A stretch of DNA of 64,000 bases from Moritella sp. PE36 (GTDB lineage: Bacteria; Pseudomonadota; Gammaproteobacteria; Enterobacterales; Moritellaceae): contig NZ_ABCQ01000007.1 in NCBI RefSeq assembly GCF_000170855.1, positions 1-64,000 of the forward strand. Direction: 5' to 3'. Numbering within the stretch: the stretch's first letter is position 1; each line of letters opens with the position of its first letter. Shown here in pieces: positions 48,004 to 56,951 of the stretch. A program made the position numbers and the translations under genes. Below the pieces are notes generated by a model. The model saw only the letters and a list, made by a program, of their open reading frames with translations, was not told the DNA's origin and ran no database searches.

Positions 48004-48018
48004 TGGAATGAACTTTGC
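48004..48018 (+). promoter_or_regulatory. Possible sigma-54 promoter of fdhD
   Basis: TGGAAT-GAACT-TTGC, exact -24/-12 spacing with a perfect TTGC and two -24 mismatches. It would start transcription near 48030, 28 bases before the chosen fdhD ATG. Confidence 0.45.
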
Positions 48019-48057
48019 TTACCTCTTGATAGATATATAAACCAGCAGGACTTTCGG

Positions 48058-48948
48058 ATGCCGCAATTACCAAAAATAATTAGAACTAATTCTTCAGTTG
48101 AGCACACCATGACCGTCGACATCATGGATGAATATGGCGATACCATGACCAAAGAGATCGCCTGTGAACATCCGTTAACGATTTATTTAAACTGGGTAGA
48201 AATCGTCACCGTGATGACGCTCGGAGTCCGCCCTGCCGACCTCGTGCTTGGATATTTAAAAAACCAAGGTTTCATTGAAGACATTGCCGCAATTGAATCA
48301 GTGATTATTGATTGGGATACAAATTCTGCAGCCGTGATCACCCGTGAAAGTACCGATGGTTTAGCAGATAAGTTATCGAAAAAAACCGTTACCTCAGGCT
48401 GTGGTCAAGGCACCATGTTTGGCAATGTGATGAAGAAATTAGAAGGTATCACGCTGCCACAACCTAAACTGCGCCAATCAAAGCTGTATGCTTTGTTAGA
48501 AGCATTAACTCACCACAACGCAACTTATAAAGCGGCCGGTGCAGTACATGGCTGTGCAGTGTGTAAAGACACGGCGATTTTATCGTTTGTCGAAGATGTA
48601 GGTCGTCACAATGCCGTTGATACCTTGGCTGGAGAGATGTGGTTAAAAGGTCAAACAGGTGAAGATAAGATCTTTTATACCACGGGTCGCCTCACGTCTG
48701 AGATGGTGATCAAAGTAGCGCAAATGGGTATTCCGGTATTACTATCTCGCTCGGGTGCGACACAAATGGGTTACGACTTAGCGAAGCAACTGGGTATTAC
48801 CATGGTTGCTCGCGCTAAAGGCAATCGCTTTCAAGTATATAACGGTATGGCGAACTTGATCTTAGATGTCAAAGGCCCTGACGCAGAAGCGCTAGCACAA
48901 GAACAGGAACAGGAACAATCATCAACACTCACCGGTAAAAGTGCATGA
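48058..48948 (+). CDS. fdhD: Formate dehydrogenase accessory sulfurtransferase FdhD
   Basis: 296 residues from the ATG preceded by AGGA; a longer frame from 47992 runs back into the promoter. The FdhD pattern includes HPLTIYLNWVEIVTVMT, VTSGCGQG and the loop HGCAVCKD with the sulfur-carrying Cys pair, then EDVGRHNAVDTLAGEMW and TTGRLTSEMVIKVAQMG. FdhD passes sulfur from IscS to the Mo/W cofactor of formate dehydrogenase. Overlaps the next gene by four bases. Confidence 0.95.
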   Translation: MPQLPKIIRTNSSVEHTMTVDIMDEYGDTMTKEIACEHPLTIYLNWVEIVTVMTLGVRPADLVLGYLKNQGFIEDIAAIESVIIDWDTNSAAVITRESTDGLADKLSKKTVTSGCGQGTMFGNVMKKLEGITLPQPKLRQSKLYALLEALTHHNATYKAAGAVHGCAVCKDTAILSFVEDVGRHNAVDTLAGEMWLKGQTGEDKIFYTTGRLTSEMVIKVAQMGIPVLLSRSGATQMGYDLAKQLGITMVARAKGNRFQVYNGMANLILDVKGPDAEALAQEQEQEQSSTLTGKSA

Positions 48949-49859
48949 GCGAACACTTCCCTGCGTTTATGAATGTAAAACAAGTCGCTGAGTATTTAGA
49001 CCTGAATGAAAAGAAGGTCTACACACTGGCTAACAATGGCCATTTACCTGCAACGAAAGTAACGGGTAAATGGTTATTTCCCAAAGCCATGCTGGATAAA
49101 TGGCTACTGGAATCGTGTCATAACGGTGTACTCAATGACCGCTTACTCATCGCTGGGTCTGATGATCCACTGTTACAACTGGTCGTGGGGAAGATGGCGC
49201 AAAAGCTTGGCAGCACCGCACTGGTTGGTTATACCTCAACAGGTACTCGTCAAGGTTTGGCCATGCTCAGTAAAGGCCATGTTGATATTTGTGCGATCCA
49301 CTGGGGGCATGCAGAAGAAGCGGGTCTACGGCATCCGGCATTATTACAGCAATATCCGGGACATAAAAACTGGGTACTGATCCACGCCTTTGAACGTCAG
49401 CAAGGCTTAGTCGTCAGTAAAGAACTGGCCAATTTAGTCAATTCACGTTCGTTAAATCCACAAGAGTTATTGGCTTCACGTTGGCGTTGGGCATTACGTC
49501 AAGAAGGCGCTGGTAGTATGCGCGCCTTAGGTGAATGGCTACATAATCATGCTTATACGGTCGATATGCTTACCGCGGCGGAAACCTGTCACAGTGAACG
49601 CGAGTTAGCGTCTTGCATTGCCCGCGGAGAAGCGGATGTGGGCTGCGCGAGTCAAAGCACTGCGGGGGAATTTGGTTTAGGGTTCATACCGATCAGCACA
49701 GAAGCCTTTGAATTAGTGATCCCGAAAAATATCTACTTCCGCACCTTGCAGCAACAATTGCTACAGTCACTATCTGATATGCAGATCCAAGCCAAAGGTG
49801 ATCAGCTGGGTGGTTATAACTTTAGCCGTACCGGTCAGCAAGTGTGGAGTGCTAGTTAG
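48945..49859 (+). CDS. One-component regulator: excisionase-type HTH plus PBP-like domain
   Basis: 304 residues. Residues about 8-55 form a MerR/excisionase-type HTH (MNVKQVAEYLDLNEKKVYTL, GKWLFPKAMLDKWL). Residues about 65-295 look like a periplasmic-binding-protein fold without a signal peptide, seen in cytoplasmic ligand-sensing regulators (LLIAGSDDPLLQLV, GSMRALGEWL, GEADVGCASQSTAGEFGLGF). By context it may sense molybdate, tungstate or a pterin precursor and control the fdh genes; that is inference. Its start overlaps the fdhD stop (ATGA), so the two are coupled. Confidence 0.85.
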   Translation: MSEHFPAFMNVKQVAEYLDLNEKKVYTLANNGHLPATKVTGKWLFPKAMLDKWLLESCHNGVLNDRLLIAGSDDPLLQLVVGKMAQKLGSTALVGYTSTGTRQGLAMLSKGHVDICAIHWGHAEEAGLRHPALLQQYPGHKNWVLIHAFERQQGLVVSKELANLVNSRSLNPQELLASRWRWALRQEGAGSMRALGEWLHNHAYTVDMLTAAETCHSERELASCIARGEADVGCASQSTAGEFGLGFIPISTEAFELVIPKNIYFRTLQQQLLQSLSDMQIQAKGDQLGGYNFSRTGQQVWSAS

Positions 49860-49890
49860 CGTTAGAATTAAATAAAAAGTAACCGAATGT

Positions 49891-49926
49891 AAAAAAGCCC
49901 AGACATCAATACTGATAGCTGGGCTT
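49891..49926 (-). terminator. Terminator of ridA (near-copy of adh terminator)
   Basis: Read leftward: AAGCCCAG ... CTGGGCTTTTTT, with an inner ATCA/TGAT pairing. The 41 bases 49889-49929 match 55489-55529 at 36 positions. Confidence 0.9.
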
Positions 49927-49936
49927 AATACTCACA

Positions 49937-50320
49937 TTACGCGATAGCGATTGCTTCAATCTCAATTAAAGCATCTTTAGGTAAACGGGCAACTTCAACA
50001 CAAGAGCGCGCTGGGTAAGGTGCATCATTTTTATTAAAGAAGTCTTGATATACTTCGTTAACTAACACGAAATCATTAAGATCTTTAACAAAAACGGTCG
50101 TCTTGCAAATATTAGCGACTTTCAGGCCTGCCGCTTCAACAACTGCTTTCACATTTTCTAAAGACTGACGTGCTTGTAACATCACGTCTTCTGACATATT
50201 TCCAGTCTCTGGGTCAATAGGTAATTGTCCAGAAGTCATGATAAATGAACCGGTGTTGATACCCTGAACATAAGGGCCAATTGCAGCAGGTGCAAGGGGA
50301 GTACTAATAGCTGTTGTCAT
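49937..50320 (-). CDS. ridA: RidA-family enamine/imine deaminase
   Basis: 127 residues, full length. Family motifs: PLAPAAIGPYVQGI near the N-terminus, TSGQLPIDPETG, and the C-terminal PARSCVEVARLPKDALIEIEAIA containing the catalytic Arg. RidA hydrolyses reactive 2-aminoacrylate released by PLP enzymes. It is downstream of a PLP desulfhydrase and an antiporter on the same strand, which fits a local detoxifying role. Last gene of that unit. Confidence 0.95.
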   Translation of the reverse strand: MTTAISTPLAPAAIGPYVQGINTGSFIMTSGQLPIDPETGNMSEDVMLQARQSLENVKAVVEAAGLKVANICKTTVFVKDLNDFVLVNEVYQDFFNKNDAPYPARSCVEVARLPKDALIEIEAIAIA

Positions 50321-50358
50321 GTTTTTTTACCTTAATATGTTATTTATAATAATATGAA

Positions 50359-51789
50359 TTAAATTGCTGGCTGCGGCGTTTCTTCGTTGCTGCTACTCGA
50401 TTTAGGGTTACGTTTCCAACCGGTAACAATAGAGAACATAGTCACTAAGAATAAAGCCCAAGGGTATGGTGCCATAAAGCTGATGGCCGCAGAGGGTACC
50501 GCGATATTTGAATTGATCGCTGCAGTTTCAATCGCTGAATACCAAACCATAACCGCAAGACACCAAGGCATCATGTAGAAGATAGAACATACTGCTGCCG
50601 ACATCAGATTACTGCGACGCTCAGCTGAAATACCTTGTTTTTCACCGATAGGGCGAACGATAGTCGGTCCAACAAGTAACTGAGATGGCGCGTTAGCACT
50701 GACTAATAGTGAAGAGGCTGCAGTAGCGAAGAAGATAATTAATTCACTCTTGATCTTGCTTTCGCCAAGGTTTTTCATAATGAATCTAAGGATAGAGTCC
50801 ATTAAACCTGAGTCCATGAAGATCCTGATGATACCTAATAGTAACAGTACAAACATAACAGCACCGGTTACACCACCGATAGCGGATTCAAAGATACCGC
50901 TAGATTCACCACGGACAGCTGGAATGCTGAAAAGATCTGATATTGCAAAACGACCTAAAACCAGACCTACAATCATCGCCGTAATAATACCGTAACTTAA
51001 TGCTTCGATTAAATGACGACCAGCCAATGCAGTACCGACTACCGCTGCGATGGAAAGCAACATGAATAGGTTGGTTGGTTCTAAATCGTCAAGATTAATT
51101 GTGTTTGCAGTTTGAGCGACTTCAGCCCCACCACCAAATATGATTAATACTGCCAGTGTAATTGCACCTGCCAGTATCGCGATTGGCGCACGCTGTTTAA
51201 CCGTTTGACCTAAATCAGCGCCTTGAGTGGCACAACCTACAATTGTTACGTCTGAAATTGGCGCAACATTATCACCTAATACAGCACCAGACAGTAACGC
51301 CAAGGCTACCCATACCGGATCTGCACCTAACATAACGGCGGCAGGAAACAGGATAGGTGCAAGTGCTAAGTTAGCACCATTTGAAGAGCCGGTACCTGAA
51401 GCAAAAATCGCAGTAGAGAAAAATACCACGACTAAAAACGCGCTGCCTTGAATACCTGTTGATAAGCCAAGCCACAAGATGCCATCAACTAAGCCACCAG
51501 CCTTCATTAACGCACCGAGTACGGCAGCAAACATCCAAGCTGTAATAACCACAACACCTGTTTTGTTAGCAATACCATCAAGAATAGATTTACAATATTC
51601 GCCTTTATTTTTTACTAATATCAGACCAACAAGAATGGCTAAAAATCCAGGAGCCCAAGCGCCTTTAGGTCCACCCATGCCATAGGCTGTCAGTAGTAGC
51701 ATCAAGCTAATCATTAATAATAGAGGTATTATGCCCCCTATTTTACCGACATAAAACTCAAGTTTTGGTTGTTGTATATGTTCAGACAT
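50359..51789 (-). CDS. NhaC-family Na+/H+ antiporter-type transporter
   Basis: 476 residues with about 11-12 membrane segments. NhaC pattern: GTGSSNGANLALAPILFPAAVMLG and LSGAVLGDNVAPISDVTIVGC, the latter with the conserved Asp-Asn of the family. Members exchange Na+ for H+ or carry organic acids. In this operon, next to an amino-acid lyase, it may import the enzyme's substrate rather than act in pH control; inference. Annotate as NhaC family. Confidence 0.85.
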   Translation of the reverse strand: MSEHIQQPKLEFYVGKIGGIIPLLLMISLMLLLTAYGMGGPKGAWAPGFLAILVGLILVKNKGEYCKSILDGIANKTGVVVITAWMFAAVLGALMKAGGLVDGILWLGLSTGIQGSAFLVVVFFSTAIFASGTGSSNGANLALAPILFPAAVMLGADPVWVALALLSGAVLGDNVAPISDVTIVGCATQGADLGQTVKQRAPIAILAGAITLAVLIIFGGGAEVAQTANTINLDDLEPTNLFMLLSIAAVVGTALAGRHLIEALSYGIITAMIVGLVLGRFAISDLFSIPAVRGESSGIFESAIGGVTGAVMFVLLLLGIIRIFMDSGLMDSILRFIMKNLGESKIKSELIIFFATAASSLLVSANAPSQLLVGPTIVRPIGEKQGISAERRSNLMSAAVCSIFYMMPWCLAVMVWYSAIETAAINSNIAVPSAAISFMAPYPWALFLVTMFSIVTGWKRNPKSSSSNEETPQPAI

Positions 51790-51862
51790 ATTTTAATCCT
51801 TTAATTTTAATCCTTTAATAAAGGGAGGTAATAAATACTCCCCTCATAAGCTGAAGGTATAA

Positions 51863-52882
51863 TTACTTACCTTCGACTAACTCTGGATAACCAAATAATG
51901 AAGGAGCGCCACCGGTATGAATGAAGACAACGTTATCCGTATCTTTAAAATGACCACTTTCAAGCATGCCGATAAGACCGCACATTGCTTTACCCGTGTA
52001 CGTAGGATCTAATAAAATACCTTCTTCAAATGCCGTGGTATAAATAGCTTCAGCAACTTTCGGACTTGGAATACCGTAACCAGGCGCCAATACCCAGTCA
52101 GAGCACTTCACCATGCCGGGTTTAAGTTTATTCTCATCAATATCAAGCATTTTTAGTACTTTACGGGTCTTTACTTCGACTCGTTCAGTTTGAGCTTCTT
52201 GATCACGACGTACACAGAAACCATACACTGGGATATCAAGATCTAAAGCAATCAAACCTGCCATTACACCCGCATGAGTATTGGCAGAACCAGAGCCTAG
52301 AATAATTGCGTCAATAGGGGTATCTGTTGCTTTAGATTGGAGGTACATTTCTTCAACACATTCAACATAACCTAAAGAGCCCCAAGGTGTTTTATCAGTA
52401 GCCCCTAGCGGTATAACAAAAGGATTGTAACCTTCGGCTTTCAATTCTTCCGCGCGCTCATACATGGCGTTATCAGCACCCGACTCATCCTCACCCACAT
52501 CATAGGTATGAATTTTTGCCCCCATCAATCTGTTTAGGTAAGGGTTACCACTCTCTTGATATTCTTTTGCGTGAGTATTAACACGGTGCTCAAGTTGCAC
52601 CTCAACATGCCAGCCCATTTTACGCGCTGCAGCGACGGTTTGGCGTACATGGTTTGACTGCACTGCACCAGTTGTTAATAGTGCATCAGCATTTAAGTCC
52701 ATAGCTCGACCAACATAATATTCAAGTTGGCGCACTTTATTACCACCAAACGCTAAACCAGTGGCGTCATCACGCTTGATATACAAATTCGGACCTTTGA
52801 ATTTTTTGGTCATATTTGGCATCAGCTCAAGGGGTGTCGGAAGGTGCGCAAGTTTTGCTTTGGTAAATTTTGCTGTTAACAT
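51863..52882 (-). CDS. dcyD: PLP-dependent D-cysteine desulfhydrase-like enzyme
   Basis: 339 residues of the ACC deaminase/D-cysteine desulfhydrase family (fold type II PLP). IKRDDATGLAFGGNKVRQLEY contains the PLP Lys, GAVQSNHVRQT the substrate-binding Ser, and LLDPTYTGKAMCGLI with FIHTGGAPSLFGY the C-terminal motifs. The VQSNHVRQT and YTGKAM forms are like Salmonella DcyD and less like L-cysteate sulfo-lyase (CuyA). It would release pyruvate, ammonia and sulfide (or sulfite with cysteate). AGGATC precedes the ATG. Confidence 0.85.
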   Translation of the reverse strand: MLTAKFTKAKLAHLPTPLELMPNMTKKFKGPNLYIKRDDATGLAFGGNKVRQLEYYVGRAMDLNADALLTTGAVQSNHVRQTVAAARKMGWHVEVQLEHRVNTHAKEYQESGNPYLNRLMGAKIHTYDVGEDESGADNAMYERAEELKAEGYNPFVIPLGATDKTPWGSLGYVECVEEMYLQSKATDTPIDAIILGSGSANTHAGVMAGLIALDLDIPVYGFCVRRDQEAQTERVEVKTRKVLKMLDIDENKLKPGMVKCSDWVLAPGYGIPSPKVAEAIYTTAFEEGILLDPTYTGKAMCGLIGMLESGHFKDTDNVVFIHTGGAPSLFGYPELVEGK

Positions 52883-52942
52883 ATTTTAAGATCCTATTGT
52901 AGAGTAGGTATAGTTGTGTTGTTTTATTTTTAAACTGTTGAT

Positions 52943-53680
52943 TTATAGTGTAATCAATATATTTAAGCCACTGGCGAGTAGCACAAATAAGGTAATGTTT
53001 TTGAATAAATCAGGGTTAATAAATTTCGAAATGTATTCACCGAAGAACAGCCCTGCAAACGTTGCTGGTAGCAGCATGAGTGAAGATTCCCAGGTTTCAG
53101 CTGCGACACCAAAAACTGACATTTGCAATATAAGAGCAACGGCATAAGAAACTGTAGATGTGGTAATGACGGCTGCTCTGATGGTGTTTTTATCAAGGTC
53201 GCATTGTGTCAAATAACCAATAACCGCAGGACCAGGCATAGCTAAAGCACTCGCCATCGCGCCAGAAAGGGTACCGACACCCGCACAGTATTTTTTGTTG
53301 GTAGGTAAGTAACGTGGCGTGGAAACATTTCGTGAACGATAGCGTTCAAGCCCGTTTTGAGCACTCATTAGAAGAATTAATATGGCAACGGCAATTTTCA
53401 GTGTCTCGATATCCGCCATATTAAATAGTACAACCCCAATTGGGTAACCAATGAGGCAGCCGAGTATTAACTTCTTGACCAAATCCACAGGGACAATTGA
53501 TCTTATTTTAAACCAATGCACTACAGACATTGCTAAAGTAATGATTATCACAATTTGCACTGCTGAAGTTGATTTCAAAATAATCAAAAAAGCAGTGACG
53601 GCAATAATACCGAAGCCGAAGCCTGTCGCGGCTTGAAGCGTCGCAGCACAGAACGTAATAAAAAATAAAACCAAAGTCAT
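52943..53680 (-). CDS. TauE/SafE-family membrane exporter
   Basis: About 245 residues with seven to eight membrane segments; starts at ATG 53680 or GTG 53692. The TauE/SafE (DUF81) repeat pattern is present: FCAATLQAATGFGFGIIAV at the N-terminus and, in the second half, GVGTLSGAMASALAMPGPAVIGYL and PATFAGLFFGEYISKFI. Such proteins export sulfite, sulfoacetate or related anions. It sits 60 bases upstream of the desulfhydrase-like gene, on the same strand. Confidence 0.85.
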   Translation of the reverse strand: MTLVLFFITFCAATLQAATGFGFGIIAVTAFLIILKSTSAVQIVIIITLAMSVVHWFKIRSIVPVDLVKKLILGCLIGYPIGVVLFNMADIETLKIAVAILILLMSAQNGLERYRSRNVSTPRYLPTNKKYCAGVGTLSGAMASALAMPGPAVIGYLTQCDLDKNTIRAAVITTSTVSYAVALILQMSVFGVAAETWESSLMLLPATFAGLFFGEYISKFINPDLFKNITLFVLLASGLNILITL

Positions 53681-54368
53681 AGTAAAAAGCACCGTTGTAA
53701 ATAATTAACTCAATTATTGATAACGGTAACTTTAATAACAAATGACATTTTTAAGCTTGGGTATAACAAAATGTAATACTGAGTAATTATCCAAAAATCT
53801 CGAGATGTTCTCGAAACGCTCATTAGAATACTTAGTAGTAACGTGTCTCATATCCGTGTTTATTGAAGTGTGTAGTTATTTAGGTATGCAGTTAAGAATG
53901 CGGCACTGGAGTAGTAAATCAAACTAAATATCATGAGCTTATAAGTTTGTAACACAGGAAAATCATCCGTAAAAAGTATGTTCATAACAACACTTTGATA
54001 GTGCCAACACTGACAATCCCCCCCTTAACTGCACAGCATTTATATTCACCATTAACCTCAATAATGGAGATGCTGAACACACTATTTTTTATGTTATCGA
54101 TGCATGGATTAACGCGAGTAAGCTGGCAGTTATTCTTAGAATCGAGATCGCAATCACACTGTGATTTATATTGCGGGTGAATAAATTCAGGAGATAAATT
54201 GACGACTCTGTGTCGAATAGTGATGGCTGTCACATTATAGCAGCAGTCAGTCACTTAGTTGATAGCCCAGTAATCAACGATTCCCTCAGCAGGGTAACCG
54301 CTGTGAATTATCACGCAGTAAGCGGGTTGAGATAGATAGGTTTATTAGAGAATAATCATTTGAAAATA
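53681..54368. other. Intergenic region between LysR and TauE/SafE genes
   Basis: 688 bases with no gene I can support. A leftward 90-codon frame (53982-54254) is Cys-rich but starts at GTG without a ribosome site, and frames on the other strand overlap it. A half copy of the AAGCTTGGGTATA repeat lies at 53752-53764. The promoter for the exporter/desulfhydrase unit presumably lies within 53690-53900. Confidence 0.5.
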
Positions 54369-55250
54369 TTAAAATTTATTTAAGGCTAATTCATTAAATG
54401 CATTGATTAACCTTGAATTCTGCTTGGCCTTAAGGGTAATAATCGCATACTCCCAAGTAACTTTAGGCTCAAATGGGATCAGTACTATATTTTCACTATC
54501 AACATGCACAAACTCATCTAGGATCGCGGTACCCAGCCCTCTGCTAACTAAGTTATAGATATGATGCTGAGTTCTTGCTTCAAGAATAATATTTCGCTTG
54601 ATCTGAGCTTTATCAAAAGCCAATTCTATTTTTCTTCGAAATGGGCTACCAAAACCCAGTACCACAAAACGTTCATTCGCGAGATCTTGAGCAGTAAGAA
54701 TACTGTTATTTGCAAGCGGATTATCAACATGCATAACCACTTTAGCAGCATGCGTCCCAATCGTTTCGATTGATAGTGCAGGATCATCCAACATTGGATC
54801 GGCAATAATCGCCATATCCAGCTTGTTCGACTTAACCATATCTTCTAAGGACGTTCGCCCCCCCGGCTCTAATTCGATATTAACCTTAGGATGCAGAGCT
54901 AAAAATTCAATCACAAGGTCTGTAATAAAATGTTCCATTACATGTAGAAAGCCAATTCTAAGTCGCCCCGTGTTATTTCGAGAAATAGAGTCCGCAACTT
55001 TCATTAAAGCATCTAAACCGATAAATAGATTTTGAACTTCTCGGTAAAAAATATGCGCTTCAGGCGTTGGTATCATTTTATTACGGGTTCGATTAAATAA
55101 ACGGAAATCTAATCGAGATTCTAAATCATGCAGTAAACGACTGGCAGCGGGTTGGGTAACATGAAGGAGCTCTGCAGCACTCGTTACTGAGCCTGTGATC
55201 ATAAAATATTTAAAAGCTTCAATTTGCCTGACTTTGATACTTTTTGTCAT
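54369..55250 (-). CDS. LysR-family transcriptional regulator
   Basis: 293 residues. N-terminal winged HTH (residues 5-64: VRQIEAFKYFMITGSVTSAAELLHVTQPAASRLLHDLESRL), then a periplasmic-binding-type effector domain with RLRIGFLHVMEHFI. It lies upstream of and on the same strand as the exporter and desulfhydrase genes, separated by a 688-base gap, and is the likely regulator of that unit. The inducer cannot be read from the sequence. Confidence 0.93.
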   Translation of the reverse strand: MTKSIKVRQIEAFKYFMITGSVTSAAELLHVTQPAASRLLHDLESRLDFRLFNRTRNKMIPTPEAHIFYREVQNLFIGLDALMKVADSISRNNTGRLRIGFLHVMEHFITDLVIEFLALHPKVNIELEPGGRTSLEDMVKSNKLDMAIIADPMLDDPALSIETIGTHAAKVVMHVDNPLANNSILTAQDLANERFVVLGFGSPFRRKIELAFDKAQIKRNIILEARTQHHIYNLVSRGLGTAILDEFVHVDSENIVLIPFEPKVTWEYAIITLKAKQNSRLINAFNELALNKF

Positions 55251-55575
55251 CGAGAGGATATATCTCCAAGCATTAATTATTAAGAAGTTATTCTAAGTGC
55301 AACTGTTCTTAAACAACAGGACAGCGCAGTTAGTGTCTATTTAAACCAGATAGTATGATGATCTATTTATGATGAGATTGAATTTAGCATAATCGGTAAC
55401 ATCAAGGTGTTTAAGTTTTTACAATTTAGAAGTAAAGCATATTTCTTTAATTTCGAACTATGTTGAGCTGATCTGAATTTCAGTAAACGTAAAAAAGCCC
55501 AGATATCGACACGGATATCTGGGCTTAATTACATTACCTTACTGGAGTTCTTTTATTCTTTAATTAATCAATATC
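55251..55575. other. Intergenic region before LysR gene
   Basis: 325 bases. The adh terminator (55491-55526) is at one end. The rest is the AT-rich upstream region of the LysR gene with no other pattern I can defend. Confidence 0.6.
55491..55526 (-). terminator. Terminator of Fe-alcohol dehydrogenase gene
   Basis: Read leftward: a perfect 13-bp stem AAGCCCAGATATC / GATATCTGGGCTT with a six-base loop, then TTTT. Near-copy of the ridA terminator 5.6 kb away. Confidence 0.92.
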
Positions 55576-56724
55576 TTACATCGCCGCATTAAAAATCGCG
55601 CAGATCTCTTCGTGTGTCGCTTGTTTTGGATTGGTAAAACCACACGCATCATTTAAGGCATTTTTAGCCAATTCAGGGATATCTTCAACTTTCACATTTA
55701 AGCTTGTTAGTCCCGTTGGAATACCTACCGCTAGCGCTAATCCTTTGATTGCCGCAATCGCAGCTTCAGCACCTTGCTCTGGCGTCATCTCCGTCACATC
55801 AACACCCATTGCTTTGGCAACATCGCGTAAACGTGCTGGACAAACTTGGGCGTTATAAGTTTGCACAAATGGCAGTAATACCGCATTACATACGCCATGT
55901 GGCAAGTCATAGAAACCACCTAACTGATGCGCCATTGCGTGTACATAACCTAGTGATGCATTATTAAATGCCATACCCGCCATGAACTGTGCATAGGCCA
56001 TTTGTTCACGAGCTTCGATATCTTCACCATGTGCAACGGCTGTGCGTAAATGTGCTTGGATTAATTCCATCGCTTTAATGGCAACGGCATCGGTAATCGG
56101 TGTTGCTGCTGTTGATACATAAGCCTCGACCGCATGAGTCAATGCATCCATACCGGTTGCAGCGGTTAAAGACGCAGGTTTCGCTAACATTAATTCCGGA
56201 TCATTAACTGACATTAACGGGGTGGTATTTTTATCAACAATCGCCATTTTAATGTGCGTTGTTTCATTAGTAATGATACAGAAACGGGTCATTTCTGACG
56301 CTGTACCTGCCGTGGTATTAATTGCAACAAGCGGAAGCTGGGCTTTTTCTGATTGATCTAGGCCTTCATAATCCGCGATATGACCTCCATTGGTAGCCAC
56401 AAGTGCAATACCTTTAGCGCAATCGTGTGGTGAACCACCGCCTAATGAAATCACAAAATCACAATCTTCTGAATTTAATAATGCCAGACCAGCGACTACA
56501 TTCGCCGTTGTCGGATTTGGCTGGGTGCCATCAAATACTGTAGATGCAACATCACGCGCATTTAATAGGTCTTGAACTTGCTTGACCATACCTATGCTCT
56601 TAATCACTTTATCGGTAACGATTAATGCTTTTTTGAAACCATGAGATTTGATCGCGTCAGCCGCTTGAATTAAACAGCCAGCGCCCATTAGATTGTATGC
56701 AGGAATAAAGAATGCAGTGCTCAT
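55576..56724 (-). CDS. Iron-containing alcohol dehydrogenase
   Basis: 382 residues from the ATG with GGAGATATATT upstream; a longer frame would add 14 unlikely residues. Group III Fe-ADH: N-terminal NAD domain with [15 protein letters not shown], the hinge [16 protein letters not shown], and C-terminal metal ligands in [34 protein letters not shown]. Most like E. coli YiaY and Zymomonas AdhB, so it reduces small aldehydes or oxidises alcohols or threonine. Alone with its own terminator. Confidence 0.93.
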   Translation of the reverse strand: MSTAFFIPAYNLMGAGCLIQAADAIKSHGFKKALIVTDKVIKSIGMVKQVQDLLNARDVASTVFDGTQPNPTTANVVAGLALLNSEDCDFVISLGGGSPHDCAKGIALVATNGGHIADYEGLDQSEKAQLPLVAINTTAGTASEMTRFCIITNETTHIKMAIVDKNTTPLMSVNDPELMLAKPASLTAATGMDALTHAVEAYVSTAATPITDAVAIKAMELIQAHLRTAVAHGEDIEAREQMAYAQFMAGMAFNNASLGYVHAMAHQLGGFYDLPHGVCNAVLLPFVQTYNAQVCPARLRDVAKAMGVDVTEMTPEQGAEAAIAAIKGLALAVGIPTGLTSLNVKVEDIPELAKNALNDACGFTNPKQATHEEICAIFNAAM

Positions 56725-56951
56725 AATATATCTCCAAAATAATAAATAATTATTGCCGCAGTACACTTTTTAAATTCACTGTAGGTAATAATTATCTCAA
56801 CAGAGCTAGTTGTAATGCAACTGCATCACACTAACCACTTTGAGGTAATTATAACTTTAAGCCTTACAAAATAAAGGGGTTTATAAAATCAAAACGACTT
56901 ATCTACTCACTTTGATATAGATGTCACATAATTAGGTAATCTAGATGTCAA

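Noticed and set aside
51863-52882. Naming the PLP enzyme L-cysteate sulfo-lyase (CuyA)
   Set aside because: The motifs VQSNHVRQT and YTGKAM are of the D-cysteine desulfhydrase form; the sulfite-type exporter nearby keeps the idea open but does not decide it.
53982-54254. 90-codon leftward Cys-rich frame between lysR and tauE
   Set aside because: GTG start without a ribosome site, competing frames on the other strand and no family resemblance; probably chance in an intergenic stretch.
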